Source: an uncultured Bacteroidales bacterium
GTDB taxonomy: Bacteria; Bacteroidota; Bacteroidia; Bacteroidales; UBA3824
Direction: 5' to 3'
Assembly: GCA_937877455.1 (NCBI GenBank)
Contig: CALFIU010000189.1
Coordinates: 37,242 to 101,241 of the forward strand
DNA length: 64,000 nucleotides
Part shown: piece after piece, positions 41,058-48,006 of the stretch
Position numbering within the stretch: position 1 is the stretch's first letter
Layout: every line of letters begins with the position of its first letter
Program-made: the position numbers and the translations under genes
Notes under the pieces: model-generated
What the model was told of the DNA's origin: nothing
Database searches by the model: none
What the model saw: only the letters and a program-made list of their open reading frames with translations

Positions 41058-42557
41058 TTACAGTAATCCTTCTACAGCTTCTCTTACTTTCGCATAGCGT
41101 TCTCCATTCAGCGTTTCAAGAAGAACTTTGTAAGGATCGACCTGATTGCTCATGAACATCTTCAGAATTTGAACCGAAAATCCACTGCAAAGAATAAGTC
41201 CCATGTCATTCTGTTGCATCGGAATTGTTCCGTTTAATCTACCACTTAAATTCCAGAAACAAATCCTCGGAAGTTTATATCCTGCATCCTCAAACTCCTG
41301 CGCAATTTCGTCAAACAGGCTCTTGTTAAGATTATGAGAATGACCGTCAAACTGCATGTCAGAACAAATCACAATCATCTTTGGCATATCTTCCGCAGAA
41401 GTATGATTTCTTTTTGCTGTTTTCAGGATTAGCATCATAGTCTTATAGATGTCTGTATTTGAACAATCTGACTCGCGCAAGGAAAGATCGATTTTATCTG
41501 CAAGCGAATAACAATTCGACAGATCGACAATCTTCGGATTGGACGAAAAAGTGACGAACTTATTTTTCCAATCACCTGTATTATGTTCGGACATATAGAT
41601 TGCAAGCGCGGTTGCTACATCCAAAGGTGTACCACTTCCTGCAAAACTTCCCCATGTCATAGAACCAGAACCATCACGAACAATCAGTGTGTTCTCTACA
41701 GACAAGTCAGGAAGAGCTTTCCATAGTGCTTCGAGCGTTGCGTCATTTCTGCATCTATTCTGGCGATACTTCAGGCAGATCTCGTGAGGATTAAGTGTAC
41801 TTGCGTTAATCTTTACAGTTCCTTTTTCAAGTGATGCAAGATATTCGCGTCTACGATCTTCATCGTTACGGAGAAACGCGCCGTTGTATATCAGATTAGC
41901 CTTAGAAGGCACAGACTCGTAATTGATTTTATCCCACTTTTTAGCACTCATCTTGACTTCGACAACATCAAGATATTTTCTAAGTTTGGACAAAGTCTTT
42001 CTGTACTTCTTTTCTGTCCATCCAAGTTCACGGCAAATCAGTTTTGCTCTATCAACTGTTATCTTGGATGATGCATTAACACTCGGCATCCACTTCGCGC
42101 ACAACGAAATCGACTTGCCTTCTTTCATGTTCGCTTTATCTTCTTTCAGCTGCGCCTTGATTAAAGCGATTGCCTTTCCTCTCGTTCTTTCATCATCGAG
42201 CATAACCATGACGCTATCCCAACGATTATAGAACGGAATAAGATCAACAATAGCTTTTGCAATTTTCGGCTGTTTCTCTGCAAGATAACTTAAACCAGCT
42301 CTGAAAGCTTTTCTCTCGCCAAGCCCTTCACGGACATCGCCAAGATAGAAAAGATATTCAAGTGCAGTCAGCTTATCCTCGAAGAAAACCTTCATGAAAT
42401 CTTCCTTGATTGCTTCGGGAAATCTGTTTCGCATAGCGGATACGCCAAAGTTGAAATCAAGAAGTTTCTTTCCTGCTGTCGCATAAGCGATCGCGCCGTT
42501 TGTGGTTACTGATTTTTGAGTGTTCAATTCATTTTGCATTTCATCGAAGAAACTCAT
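41058..42557 (-). CDS. DUF2828 / TROVE-vWA (Ro60-like) RNA-binding protein
   Basis: 499 residues. The N-terminal helical region has DUF2828 hallmarks: EYLFYLGDVREGLGERKAFR, LIPFYNRWDSVMVML, CAKWMPSVNAS, and KKYRKTLSKLRKYLDVVEVKMSAKKW. The C-terminal von Willebrand A domain has a MIDAS VRDGSGSM (about 297) and ICSDMQFD. Ro60 proteins bind ends of misfolded RNAs and Y RNAs. Here the gene lies inside an array of tRNA-like RNAs, with copies directly on both sides, which supports an RNP function. Confidence 0.8.
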   Translation of the reverse strand: MSFFDEMQNELNTQKSVTTNGAIAYATAGKKLLDFNFGVSAMRNRFPEAIKEDFMKVFFEDKLTALEYLFYLGDVREGLGERKAFRAGLSYLAEKQPKIAKAIVDLIPFYNRWDSVMVMLDDERTRGKAIALIKAQLKEDKANMKEGKSISLCAKWMPSVNASSKITVDRAKLICRELGWTEKKYRKTLSKLRKYLDVVEVKMSAKKWDKINYESVPSKANLIYNGAFLRNDEDRRREYLASLEKGTVKINASTLNPHEICLKYRQNRCRNDATLEALWKALPDLSVENTLIVRDGSGSMTWGSFAGSGTPLDVATALAIYMSEHNTGDWKNKFVTFSSNPKIVDLSNCYSLADKIDLSLRESDCSNTDIYKTMMLILKTAKRNHTSAEDMPKMIVICSDMQFDGHSHNLNKSLFDEIAQEFEDAGYKLPRICFWNLSGRLNGTIPMQQNDMGLILCSGFSVQILKMFMSNQVDPYKVLLETLNGERYAKVREAVEGLL

Positions 42558-42597
42558 AATTGCTTTACCTCTCTCTTCTTAGTTTGTGGTTGCAATT

Positions 42598-42663
42598 CAA
42601 GGCACTGGTTTTGGTTGTAAGATTAAAAGTCTTATCCATAATTGTGGTTGCTGTATGTGCCTT
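42598..42663 (-). ncRNA. tRNA-like RNA, ACAGCAA-box family, with Lys(UUU)-like anticodon arm
   Basis: Closing stem AAGGCAC/GTGCCTT, box ATACAGCAA, and a perfect anticodon-type arm TAAGA-CTTTTAA-TCTTA. Only 12 bases (no T-arm) separate the arm from the closing stem. Total 66 nt. Confidence 0.68.
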
Positions 42664-42671
42664 AAATATAT

Positions 42672-42788
42672 AGCGCACGATTGGATTCGAACCAATGACA
42701 CGATTTTTTGTTTGTTTAATTGCTGATTGCGATTATCACTAACCACGTTTAACAAGTTAAATTGCACTACCAACTGTGCTACGTGCGC
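42672..42788 (-). tRNA. interrupted tRNA (isotype unresolved)
   Basis: Acceptor GCGCACG/CGTGCGC, D-arm GCAC/GTGC and T-arm ATTGG-TTCGAAT-CCAAT are clear. About 60 bases lie where the anticodon arm should be. They contain GTGGTTA-GTGA-TAATCGC (stem with two G-T pairs) followed by AATCAGCAATT. I could not reconstruct a complete anticodon arm. Confidence 0.6.
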
Positions 42789-42803
42789 CATCCCTTTCGG
42801 GAA

Positions 42804-42959
42804 AAGCAGCGACAGGAATCGAACCTATGACTGCGGCTTGCCTCGGTAAATTTGCTGTATGTTTCTTTAATTCCCCAACTCTAACTCGTCTGTGCGGTTA
42901 CTCTTGGTGGTAACAAGAAACATTTTTATGCCGCCGTGATCCCACTTCACTACGCCACT
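42804..42959 (-). tRNA. interrupted tRNA (large insert in anticodon loop)
   Basis: Acceptor AGTGGCG/CGCTGCT, D-arm GTGA/TCAC, T-arm ATAGG-TTCGATT-CCTGT. The anticodon stem GCGGC/GCCGC is perfect but its halves are about 90 bases apart. The insert has GTTTCTT and AAGAAAC (closing stem) and then ATACAGCAAA. Joining AT with GGCAA would give an Ala(GGC) loop, but other junctions fit equally. Confidence 0.62.
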
Positions 42960-42962
42960 TCG

Positions 42963-43086
42963 CCCATCGTGAAGGATTCGAACCTTCCCCTCAAGTTTTC
43001 CAGACTTGTAATTGATATGTAATATTGCTGCAAGCGCTTCACTAAACGCACAATCAAAAGATGTGCTACCGCTACACCAACGATGG
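42963..43086 (-). tRNA. interrupted tRNA (GGA anticodon loop in 3' part)
   Basis: Acceptor CCATCGT/ACGATGG, D-arm GTGT/GCAC, T-arm GAAGG-TTCGAAT-CCTTC, and a perfect anticodon arm CAAGT-CTGGAAA-ACTTG. About 53 extra bases lie between the D-arm and the anticodon arm, with GCGTTT-AGTG-AAGCGC and then TTGCAGCAAT. A GGA anticodon suggests Ser, but the short variable loop does not. Confidence 0.65.
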
Positions 43087-43101
43087 GATATTTAATTTTT
43101 A

Positions 43102-43168
43102 CAAGACACTGAAATGGTAATATAAGTTAACAGCTTATTCCTCTTTCATTTATTGCTGTTTGTGTCTT
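43102..43168 (-). ncRNA. tRNA-like RNA, ACAGCAA-box family, with Asn(GUU)-like anticodon arm
   Basis: Closing stem AAGACAC/GTGTCTT, box AAACAGCAAT, anticodon-type arm ATAAG-CTGTTAA-CTTAT, and again exactly 12 bases before the closing stem. The compensatory change from G-C to A-T in the closing stem relative to other copies supports a real helix. Confidence 0.7.
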
Positions 43169-43180
43169 TCATTTTTAACA

Positions 43181-43271
43181 CAAGGCACTTTATTTTGATG
43201 GACTTGAACCATCTCGCAAAGACTTACAATGTATTTACTTTATCCGATGTTAAGTTTGCTGTATGTGCCTT
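43181..43271 (-). ncRNA. tRNA-like RNA, ACAGCAA-box family, with Thr(UGU)-like loop and T-arm
   Basis: Closing stem AAGGCAC/GTGCCTT, box ATACAGCAAA, a loop ATTGTAA on a 5-bp stem with one mismatch, and a standard T-arm GATGG-TTCAAGT-CCATC. It is the first RNA after the promoter at 43277-43339. Confidence 0.65.
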
Positions 43272-43276
43272 TCTTG

Positions 43277-43339
43277 TTATCTTGCAATACCTATTATAGC
43301 ATGCCGTTTATGGTTTTGCAAGTGTTATTTTGTATTATT
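43277..43339 (-). promoter_or_regulatory. promoter flanked by two 15-bp elements (RNA cluster)
   Basis: TTGCAA 43321-43316, 17-bp spacer, TATAAT 43298-43293. Element 43339-43325 lies 3 bp upstream of -35, and element 43291-43277 begins 1 bp after -10. Confidence 0.83.
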
Positions 43340-43353
43340 TCTAATACTTTTTG

Positions 43354-43377
43354 AATGTCAACAACAACGGCAACGTG
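43354..43377 (+). repeat. 24-bp template-like match to the variable end of the 241-aa gene
   Basis: Reads AAT GTC AAC AAC AAC GGC AAC GTG. The variable gene (50650-50673, minus) reads TAT GTC GGC AAC AGC GGC AAC GTG. All four differences are at adenines of this copy. It is short and cut off by tRNA-Lys. Confidence 0.4.
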
Positions 43378-43448
43378 CGCCAGATGGGATTTGAACCCAT
43401 GACTTTTCGATTAAAAGTCGAATACTCTACCATCTGAGTTACTGGCGC
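43376..43448 (-). tRNA. tRNA-Lys (UUU)
   Basis: Uninterrupted. Acceptor GCGCCAG/CTGGCGC, anticodon arm TTCGA-CTTTTAA-TCGAA, T-arm ATGGG-TTCAAAT-CCCAT. No encoded CCA. Confidence 0.95.
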
Positions 43449-43452
43449 TTAA

Positions 43453-43523
43453 CAACCCCTGATGGAGTCGAACCATCACATACAGGGTCAAAGCCTGTTT
43501 CGCTACCGTTACGATAAGGGGCT
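43453..43523 (-). tRNA. tRNA-Gln (UUG)
   Basis: Acceptor AGCCCCT/AGGGGTT, anticodon arm ACAGG-CTTTGAC-CCTGT giving UUG, T-arm GATGG-TTCGACT-CCATC. First gene of the cluster after the promoter at 43653. Confidence 0.92.
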
Positions 43524-43601
43524 AAAAAGTATTGCGTTTGTCGAAAGTTTATGTTATCATATATGAGCCATCATTAGTTTGATGTGCTTTGTGTATGTGG
43601 T

Positions 43602-43628
43602 AGGGAGTTGGCTTTAAGCCTTCTCCCT
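43602..43628 (-). other. leader hairpin of tRNA transcript
   Basis: AGGGAG/CTCCCT with an inner GGCTT/AAGCC palindrome. It lies about 25 bases after the expected transcription start. No T-run. Confidence 0.55.
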
Positions 43629-43652
43629 ATCTTTATTTCCTTCAACTCTTAT

Positions 43653-43699
43653 AGTGTACCACACGCGCAAATATTCGTCAAGCGTTTTTTTGCATTATT
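43653..43699 (-). promoter_or_regulatory. promoter with upstream 15-bp element (tRNA-Gln/Lys)
   Basis: TTGACG 43681-43676, 17-bp spacer, TACACT 43658-43653. The element AATAATGCAAAAAAA is 3 bp upstream of -35. Confidence 0.78.
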
Positions 43700-43705
43700 T
43701 TTAAT

Positions 43706-44080
43706 TTAATCACAGTACCCTGTTATAAGCTCGATCCCATATTTATTAAGAACCTTTTCAACTGCATCCCAATAGTATCTTCCACAATCTTCGTTATCTA
43801 TAACGAATACGTTCTCATATTTCTTATCATTTGTATTAACAGTCCAATAACACACTTCGTAAGGTTCATCTACATATTCTTTAATTCTGAAGTGACCGAT
43901 TCCGTCGCCGCTAACATCAGACCAGTCATATTCATCATAATCGTCATCGCGCCAATGTTTAGCTTCTTCGTTCGCCATTTCCAGAAGAATATCGAGTAAC
44001 CGTCCGTGTGTCACTTTATCTCTGGAAATAATGAAACTACTTGAGCTACTATTCGTCACAAAATCTTTTCTAATTTTCAT
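43706..44080 (-). CDS. SSSSSF-motif protein 1 (124 aa)
   Basis: Start set at 44080 so that the protein begins MKIRKDFVTNSSSSSFIISR, identical in layout to the proteins at 44706 and 45170. The longer frame to 44146 overlaps the transporter gene. The rest is acidic and aromatic and unlike the other two. The conserved N-terminus suggests a processing or recognition signal. Function unknown. Confidence 0.78.
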   Translation of the reverse strand: MKIRKDFVTNSSSSSFIISRDKVTHGRLLDILLEMANEEAKHWRDDDYDEYDWSDVSGDGIGHFRIKEYVDEPYEVCYWTVNTNDKKYENVFVIDNEDCGRYYWDAVEKVLNKYGIELITGYCD

Positions 44081-44693
44081 TCTTTTCCACCATAGTATCA
44101 ATAATATAATAAAACGATTGATATATAAGTATCCCCCCAATAGCATTAAATAAAATATTTAACAGTAAATATCTAAGTACATTCAAATTGAATAATCCAG
44201 CAACAGAAAAATAAAACACGTTTGCTATGCAATGTTCAAATCCGCAAAATACGAAGATAGAAGTTGCCATCCATAGAATAATTGTTCTAAATATATGCGA
44301 AACATTCTCGTTCTTAAATGTATCAACGGCAATAAAGAGCAAGACATTACACATAATAGCAAGAGGAATAATTTCCCATCCCTCGGTGAGTTTGCTTCTG
44401 CAAATTTCCATCGCACTAACAATTAGTGTTGGCTTGGCATATCCGAAAACAATTCCCATAAGTGTTGCACCAACAATATTTCCAAAAAGAATTAAAATCA
44501 ATTTTGGTATGCCAGATATCCCGGCGATATATGGCGCTTTTCCTGTAAACAAATTTAAATGATACGCGCAAACAATCAGTAATCCTATAGGGAATAATAA
44601 AGCTTGTTTAGTACACAGGTAAGCTATTGCTCCGATAGATATTGCCACTCCTGCCCATATAGAACTTATAAATATTTCTAGTTTATCTTTCAT
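44070..44693 (-). CDS. formate/nitrite transporter family protein
   Basis: 207 residues with about six hydrophobic segments. FNT signatures: SSIWAGVAISIGAIAYL (TM1), NLFTGKAPYI, GNIVGATLMG, and GFEHCIANVFYF (where the family usually has GFEHSIANM). It is shorter than FocA/NirC (about 280), mainly at the ends. Members conduct formate, nitrite or hydrosulfide. Unusual in a phage; it overlaps the SSSSSF protein 1 gene by 11 bp. The start follows GGAGGGG. Confidence 0.85.
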   Translation of the reverse strand: MKDKLEIFISSIWAGVAISIGAIAYLCTKQALLFPIGLLIVCAYHLNLFTGKAPYIAGISGIPKLILILFGNIVGATLMGIVFGYAKPTLIVSAMEICRSKLTEGWEIIPLAIMCNVLLFIAVDTFKNENVSHIFRTIILWMATSIFVFCGFEHCIANVFYFSVAGLFNLNVLRYLLLNILFNAIGGILIYQSFYYIIDTMVEKNEN

Positions 44694-44705
44694 TAAACCC
44701 CTCCA

Positions 44706-45173
44706 TTAATGATGGCTGAACCGTTGGATAGTGCAATCAAGCCTCGGCATAACTTCATGCTCAAGATCTCCGTCTACATGATCGCTATATTCAACCAAAG
44801 AAAGATATTCTAAACCTTCTATCTTCTGTTTAAATTCCGAAAACCATACATTTACCCTTTCTTTCACAGCGTTTTCAAATGCGGTTTTGTTTTCTGGCGC
44901 TTCAATCCAATTATAAAATTCGCGCCATCCGAGTTTTCTTTCATATTCACGTTCAATAATAAATCGCGCATCCCAATACATTTCATCCTTAAATATATGC
45001 AGCGCTTCATCTTTTGAAATATGGTTTTTCAAAATATCTTTAAGAACACGGTCGAAATTTCTACCGATATATAATTCGTTGCCGAGTTGTTCTTTTACAT
45101 CATCTTTTGATTTAAACCCTACGATGAAGCTACTGCTGCTTGAATTGGTCACATAATCCGTTCTGATTCTCAT
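44706..45173 (-). CDS. SSSSSF-motif protein 2 (155 aa)
   Basis: Begins MRIRTDYVTNSSSSSFIVGF, then a helical body (LKDILKNHISKDEALHIFKDE). ATGA overlap with SSSSSF protein 3. Function unknown. Confidence 0.78.
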   Translation of the reverse strand: MRIRTDYVTNSSSSSFIVGFKSKDDVKEQLGNELYIGRNFDRVLKDILKNHISKDEALHIFKDEMYWDARFIIEREYERKLGWREFYNWIEAPENKTAFENAVKERVNVWFSEFKQKIEGLEYLSLVEYSDHVDGDLEHEVMPRLDCTIQRFSHH

Positions 45174-45601
45174 TCATGTTCTCCTAACAATACGACAAAA
45201 TCATCTGACTCTAACTCATAAAATAAATCTTCTCGATAGTCACCATATCCCACATTTTTAGTTAAAATTTTATATCCTTCTTCCATCTTTTTAACGCACT
45301 TTTTGTAAATACTTCTAACCCAAGAATCCTCTTTGCATAATTCTTCAAATGTTCTGTAGCCATATCCATAACTCTCGAATAAATGTCGGCGCAAATCTAT
45401 CAAGTTTTCAAAAACTTCTGTTTCTGTTGTTTCATATGACGCGCTATTATTTCCAAAAATTGCATCCTTCACAATTTTCTGATAAGATTCAAGAAATGGA
45501 TATTTTGTTATTGTGTCCTCATCAATATTAGGTAATCCTTTGAACGCAATAACAAAACTGCTACTACTCGAATTAGTTACAAAGTCATTTCTGATTTTCA
45601 T
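45170..45601 (-). CDS. SSSSSF-motif protein 3 (143 aa)
   Basis: Begins MKIRNDFVTNSSSSSFVIAF. The body (RTFEELCKEDSWVRSIYKKCVKKM) is unlike proteins 1 and 2. It is in a run with protein 2 and overlaps the small membrane protein by ATGA. Confidence 0.78.
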   Translation of the reverse strand: MKIRNDFVTNSSSSSFVIAFKGLPNIDEDTITKYPFLESYQKIVKDAIFGNNSASYETTETEVFENLIDLRRHLFESYGYGYRTFEELCKEDSWVRSIYKKCVKKMEEGYKILTKNVGYGDYREDLFYELESDDFVVLLGEHE

Positions 45602-45699
45602 CTAAATTCCTCCATTATCTCATGTGCTGTTAAAACTAACATCACGGCATTAACGCATAAAACACATCCGCAGACTATTATTAAAATCAAAGCAATCAT
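45598..45699 (-). CDS. very small membrane protein (33 aa)
   Basis: MIALILIIVCGCVLCVNAVM is a single hydrophobic segment followed by a short polar tail (HEIMEEFR). AAGGTG precedes the ATG. Coupled by ATGA to SSSSSF protein 3. Confidence 0.6.
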   Translation of the reverse strand: MIALILIIVCGCVLCVNAVMLVLTAHEIMEEFR

Positions 45700-45704
45700 A
45701 CAAA

Positions 45705-45908
45705 TCACCTTTTTATAATATGTTTTCCATTACTATTTCTATATACTTTGTATCCCATTTGTTTGATATTATTTAATAAACTATAATATGCCTGAACATT
45801 TCCATGCACCCAATAATCATCAAGTTTTTTAACCTGTGTTTCTGGCATATTCATACTAAACACATTTCCGAATAATTCATCTAATGTATCATCTCCAAAC
45901 ATTCCCAT
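45705..45908 (-). CDS. small hypothetical protein (67 aa)
   Basis: Start set at 45908 (MGMFGDDTLDELFGNVF) because GAAGGTATC stands 6-8 bases before it. A longer frame to 45989 would overlap the next gene by 80 bp. Unrecognised. Confidence 0.65.
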   Translation of the reverse strand: MGMFGDDTLDELFGNVFSMNMPETQVKKLDDYWVHGNVQAYYSLLNNIKQMGYKVYRNSNGKHIIKR

Positions 45909-45909
45909 G

Positions 45910-46236
45910 TCAGATACCTTCGTATGGCTCTGGCAAATATCGCCAAGCAACCACGCATAATCCTTTATTTTTGTTAATCGAAAACCCAAATATATCTTTT
46001 GGATTATATGTGTCTTGCGTTACATATCTATGATTTGTTGTTTTATCGTTCACTGTTACTTCATAAACATTTTCATATCTCGGATCTCCATCTGTTTCAA
46101 CGGATCTCCATTCATTATCCTCGTATTTTCCAAGTTTATTTCGTAAAGCATATATTTCTTGCCATTCATTTTCCCAATCTACAGCAGAACCATAATCACC
46201 CATACTGCTTCTGTATGTATATCTTTTGTTAGCCAA
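45910..46236 (-). CDS. hypothetical protein (108 aa)
   Basis: MANKRYTYRSSMGDYGSAVDWENEWQEIYALRNKLGKYEDNE looks like small phage proteins with a YxxLxxYE segment. Unrecognised fold. Confidence 0.72.
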   Translation of the reverse strand: MANKRYTYRSSMGDYGSAVDWENEWQEIYALRNKLGKYEDNEWRSVETDGDPRYENVYEVTVNDKTTNHRYVTQDTYNPKDIFGFSINKNKGLCVVAWRYLPEPYEGI

Positions 46237-46250
46237 TATTCCACCTCAAT

Positions 46251-46388
46251 TTACCCTCTAAGGAATAACCATTTCAACCAATTTGGAAGATCGCTACCCA
46301 CTATCAAATCAAAATACCATTTATTCAACGCAATAACTGCCACGAGTATGACAGCTACCGCAATAACAATTAAAATTTTCTTTCCCAT
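46251..46388 (-). CDS. small membrane protein (45 aa)
   Basis: MGKKILIVIAVAVILVAVIA is one membrane-spanning segment, followed by NKWYFDLIVGSDLPNWLKWL. It fits between its neighbours with 3 bp upstream. Confidence 0.65.
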   Translation of the reverse strand: MGKKILIVIAVAVILVAVIALNKWYFDLIVGSDLPNWLKWLFLRG

Positions 46389-46391
46389 CAA

Positions 46392-46691
46392 CTAATCCCA
46401 CACATAAAGAAATTCATGTTCATTTGGTTTACTATACTTTACAAAATCTTTTTCATCTTCTTCCATCTTTGCGAACCGCTTCTTATCGCTATGTTTATAA
46501 TTATTTTTTCCGTACCAGTTACTATTAGTTTTGTCATTGTCTGTTCTGGTTTCAAGATGTTTACATTTCTTAAATCGCCCAACTTCACCTACAAATTCTT
46601 CAGATGATACTCTTGCCACCATTTCATACACTTTTGCATGTCTTTTTGCTTTATTAAACGTTTTCTTGCGTCTTTCGCCTCTATCACACAT
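46392..46691 (-). CDS. basic hypothetical protein (99 aa)
   Basis: Start set at 46691 (MCDRGERRKKTFNKAKRHAK), preceded by GGGGGTCAAT. Basic N-terminal half, acidic C-terminus. Unrecognised. Confidence 0.68.
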   Translation of the reverse strand: MCDRGERRKKTFNKAKRHAKVYEMVARVSSEEFVGEVGRFKKCKHLETRTDNDKTNSNWYGKNNYKHSDKKRFAKMEEDEKDFVKYSKPNEHEFLYVWD

Positions 46692-46721
46692 ATTGACCCC
46701 CAATAAAGGTACTAAAATAGT

Positions 46722-46756
46722 CAAAAACTTTCCAATAAAATCCGTCTTTTATTGGA
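46722..46756 (-). terminator. rho-independent terminator after PP-loop gene
   Basis: A 10-bp perfect stem TCCAATAAAA/TTTTATTGGA (46731-46740, 46747-46756) followed by AAGTTTTT on the minus strand. Confidence 0.8.
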
Positions 46757-46761
46757 GTTAT

Positions 46762-47487
46762 TTACTTGTCTGCGAGATAGCACATTATTCCACAATCGGG
46801 GAAGATTTCTGTATTCATATTGCCCCGATTAGGATCAAGTTCATCTAAATAACAATCTCTAAGAATAGAATATCCTACTTTTCTTTCAAGTATAGAACGA
46901 GCTTCAAACACTTCAGGAAAATCTTTTCTAATCCTGTTCCAATATCCCATTCCACCTTTAACGCATCCGATACAATTATTATTCGGGTATCCCAAGTCAT
47001 ACATTAAAGGTCTTTTGAAGTCGAATGTTCGTTCAAATAGTCCATGCACTTCTTCTTTAGATAAATTCTTATCTATCAGTGGAAATTCATGTTTAGCTTG
47101 CGGATTTGCTTCAATAGTTCTTTCCGCTCTGTTCTTTTCCTTCAGGTCAAATCCCCATACATACGTAAGATCATAATCTTGATGCTCTGATTCCCACTTT
47201 TTACGCACCCTTTTCTTTAACCAATTTGTACATGGCGCGAAACTATTATAAGGATTTCTAAAACCGCCAAAACTTAATACACATTCTTCAACCGTTTTAT
47301 ATTGTTCAGATCGCAGAATTTCTACATTCTTTCCTATTGCTTTTTCAATATCCTTAATAAACCTCATGCTATCTTTGTGTTGATCGTCTATGTCAATGTA
47401 AATCCATTCATCAACATCTCCTGCAAGCCATCCAGCCATAAAGCTACTAACTCCTGCGCTTACCCAACACACTTTTAATTCTTTCAT
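46762..47487 (-). CDS. PP-loop ATPase, PAPS-reductase-like (phage type)
   Basis: About 241 residues from MKELKVCWVSAGVSSFMAGW, where SAGVSS is a variant of the SGGxDS PP-loop. FAPCTNWLKKRV, YVWGFDLKEKNRAERT and NNNCIGCVKGGMGYWN follow the phage PAPS-reductase-like family. It probably activates a substrate by adenylation; the substrate is unknown. A GTG at 47496 is an alternative start. It is distinct from the split gene at 33658-34924. Confidence 0.8.
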   Translation of the reverse strand: MKELKVCWVSAGVSSFMAGWLAGDVDEWIYIDIDDQHKDSMRFIKDIEKAIGKNVEILRSEQYKTVEECVLSFGGFRNPYNSFAPCTNWLKKRVRKKWESEHQDYDLTYVWGFDLKEKNRAERTIEANPQAKHEFPLIDKNLSKEEVHGLFERTFDFKRPLMYDLGYPNNNCIGCVKGGMGYWNRIRKDFPEVFEARSILERKVGYSILRDCYLDELDPNRGNMNTEIFPDCGIMCYLADK

Positions 47488-47697
47488 ACCGACCACTTAC
47501 ACTATCCGTGTTCGCGGTCAATATTTATTGCCCTCCCATGCTACTCACATTATTCTGTTTTCACGCAGTTAATCAAATATTTTACTCATGTGTTAATCAG
47601 CCCCACATGAAACCCGATTTCATCGGGATAGGTATTACTCCTTTTCTTTATTTTTTAAAATTAAATTATTTTGCATTATTTATATACCAACACTTAT
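47488..47697 (-). other. structured leader upstream of PP-loop gene
   Basis: About 200 bp without a gene. On the minus strand: CCCGAT-GAA-ATCGGG hairpin (near 47618), TCATGTG...CACATGA inverted repeat (near 47595), and GACC...GGTC pairing near 47490-47515. A 15-bp element is at 47666-47680. It may be a regulatory leader. Confidence 0.5.
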
Positions 47698-48006
47698 TTA
47701 GTAAAACATAGGATTGTCTTTACACAGCTTTCCGTTCTGCGCCCAAATCAAATATTTCATAGCATGATAACAATCTATAGCATGGCAAATAAGTAAATCC
47801 GTGTTTGTTTCAACCATGAACTTATCTTTATTATCTTGAAGATAAGCACTTAATTCTTTATCGTCCACTCTCCAACAAATACAAGCATACAAAGCATCAA
47901 ATAGATTCCCATCTTCTTCGCAATTCATTCTTCCAGAAAACTCATGCATCCATTTGTTTAATTTATTTTTTACATCATCATTAAAAAATGAAATCATTTT
48001 AATCAA
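47698..48006 (-). CDS. hypothetical protein (102 aa)
   Basis: Helical, MIKMISFFNDDVKNKLNKWMHEF start, several Cys (ACICW, LLICHAIDCYH). Overlaps the GIY-YIG gene by 8 bp. Unrecognised. Confidence 0.7.
   Translation of the reverse strand: MIKMISFFNDDVKNKLNKWMHEFSGRMNCEEDGNLFDALYACICWRVDDKELSAYLQDNKDKFMVETNTDLLICHAIDCYHAMKYLIWAQNGKLCKDNPMFY

Noticed and set aside
40805..43086. Group I introns in the interrupted tRNAs
   Set aside because: The inserts are only 50-90 bases and lack group I core elements.
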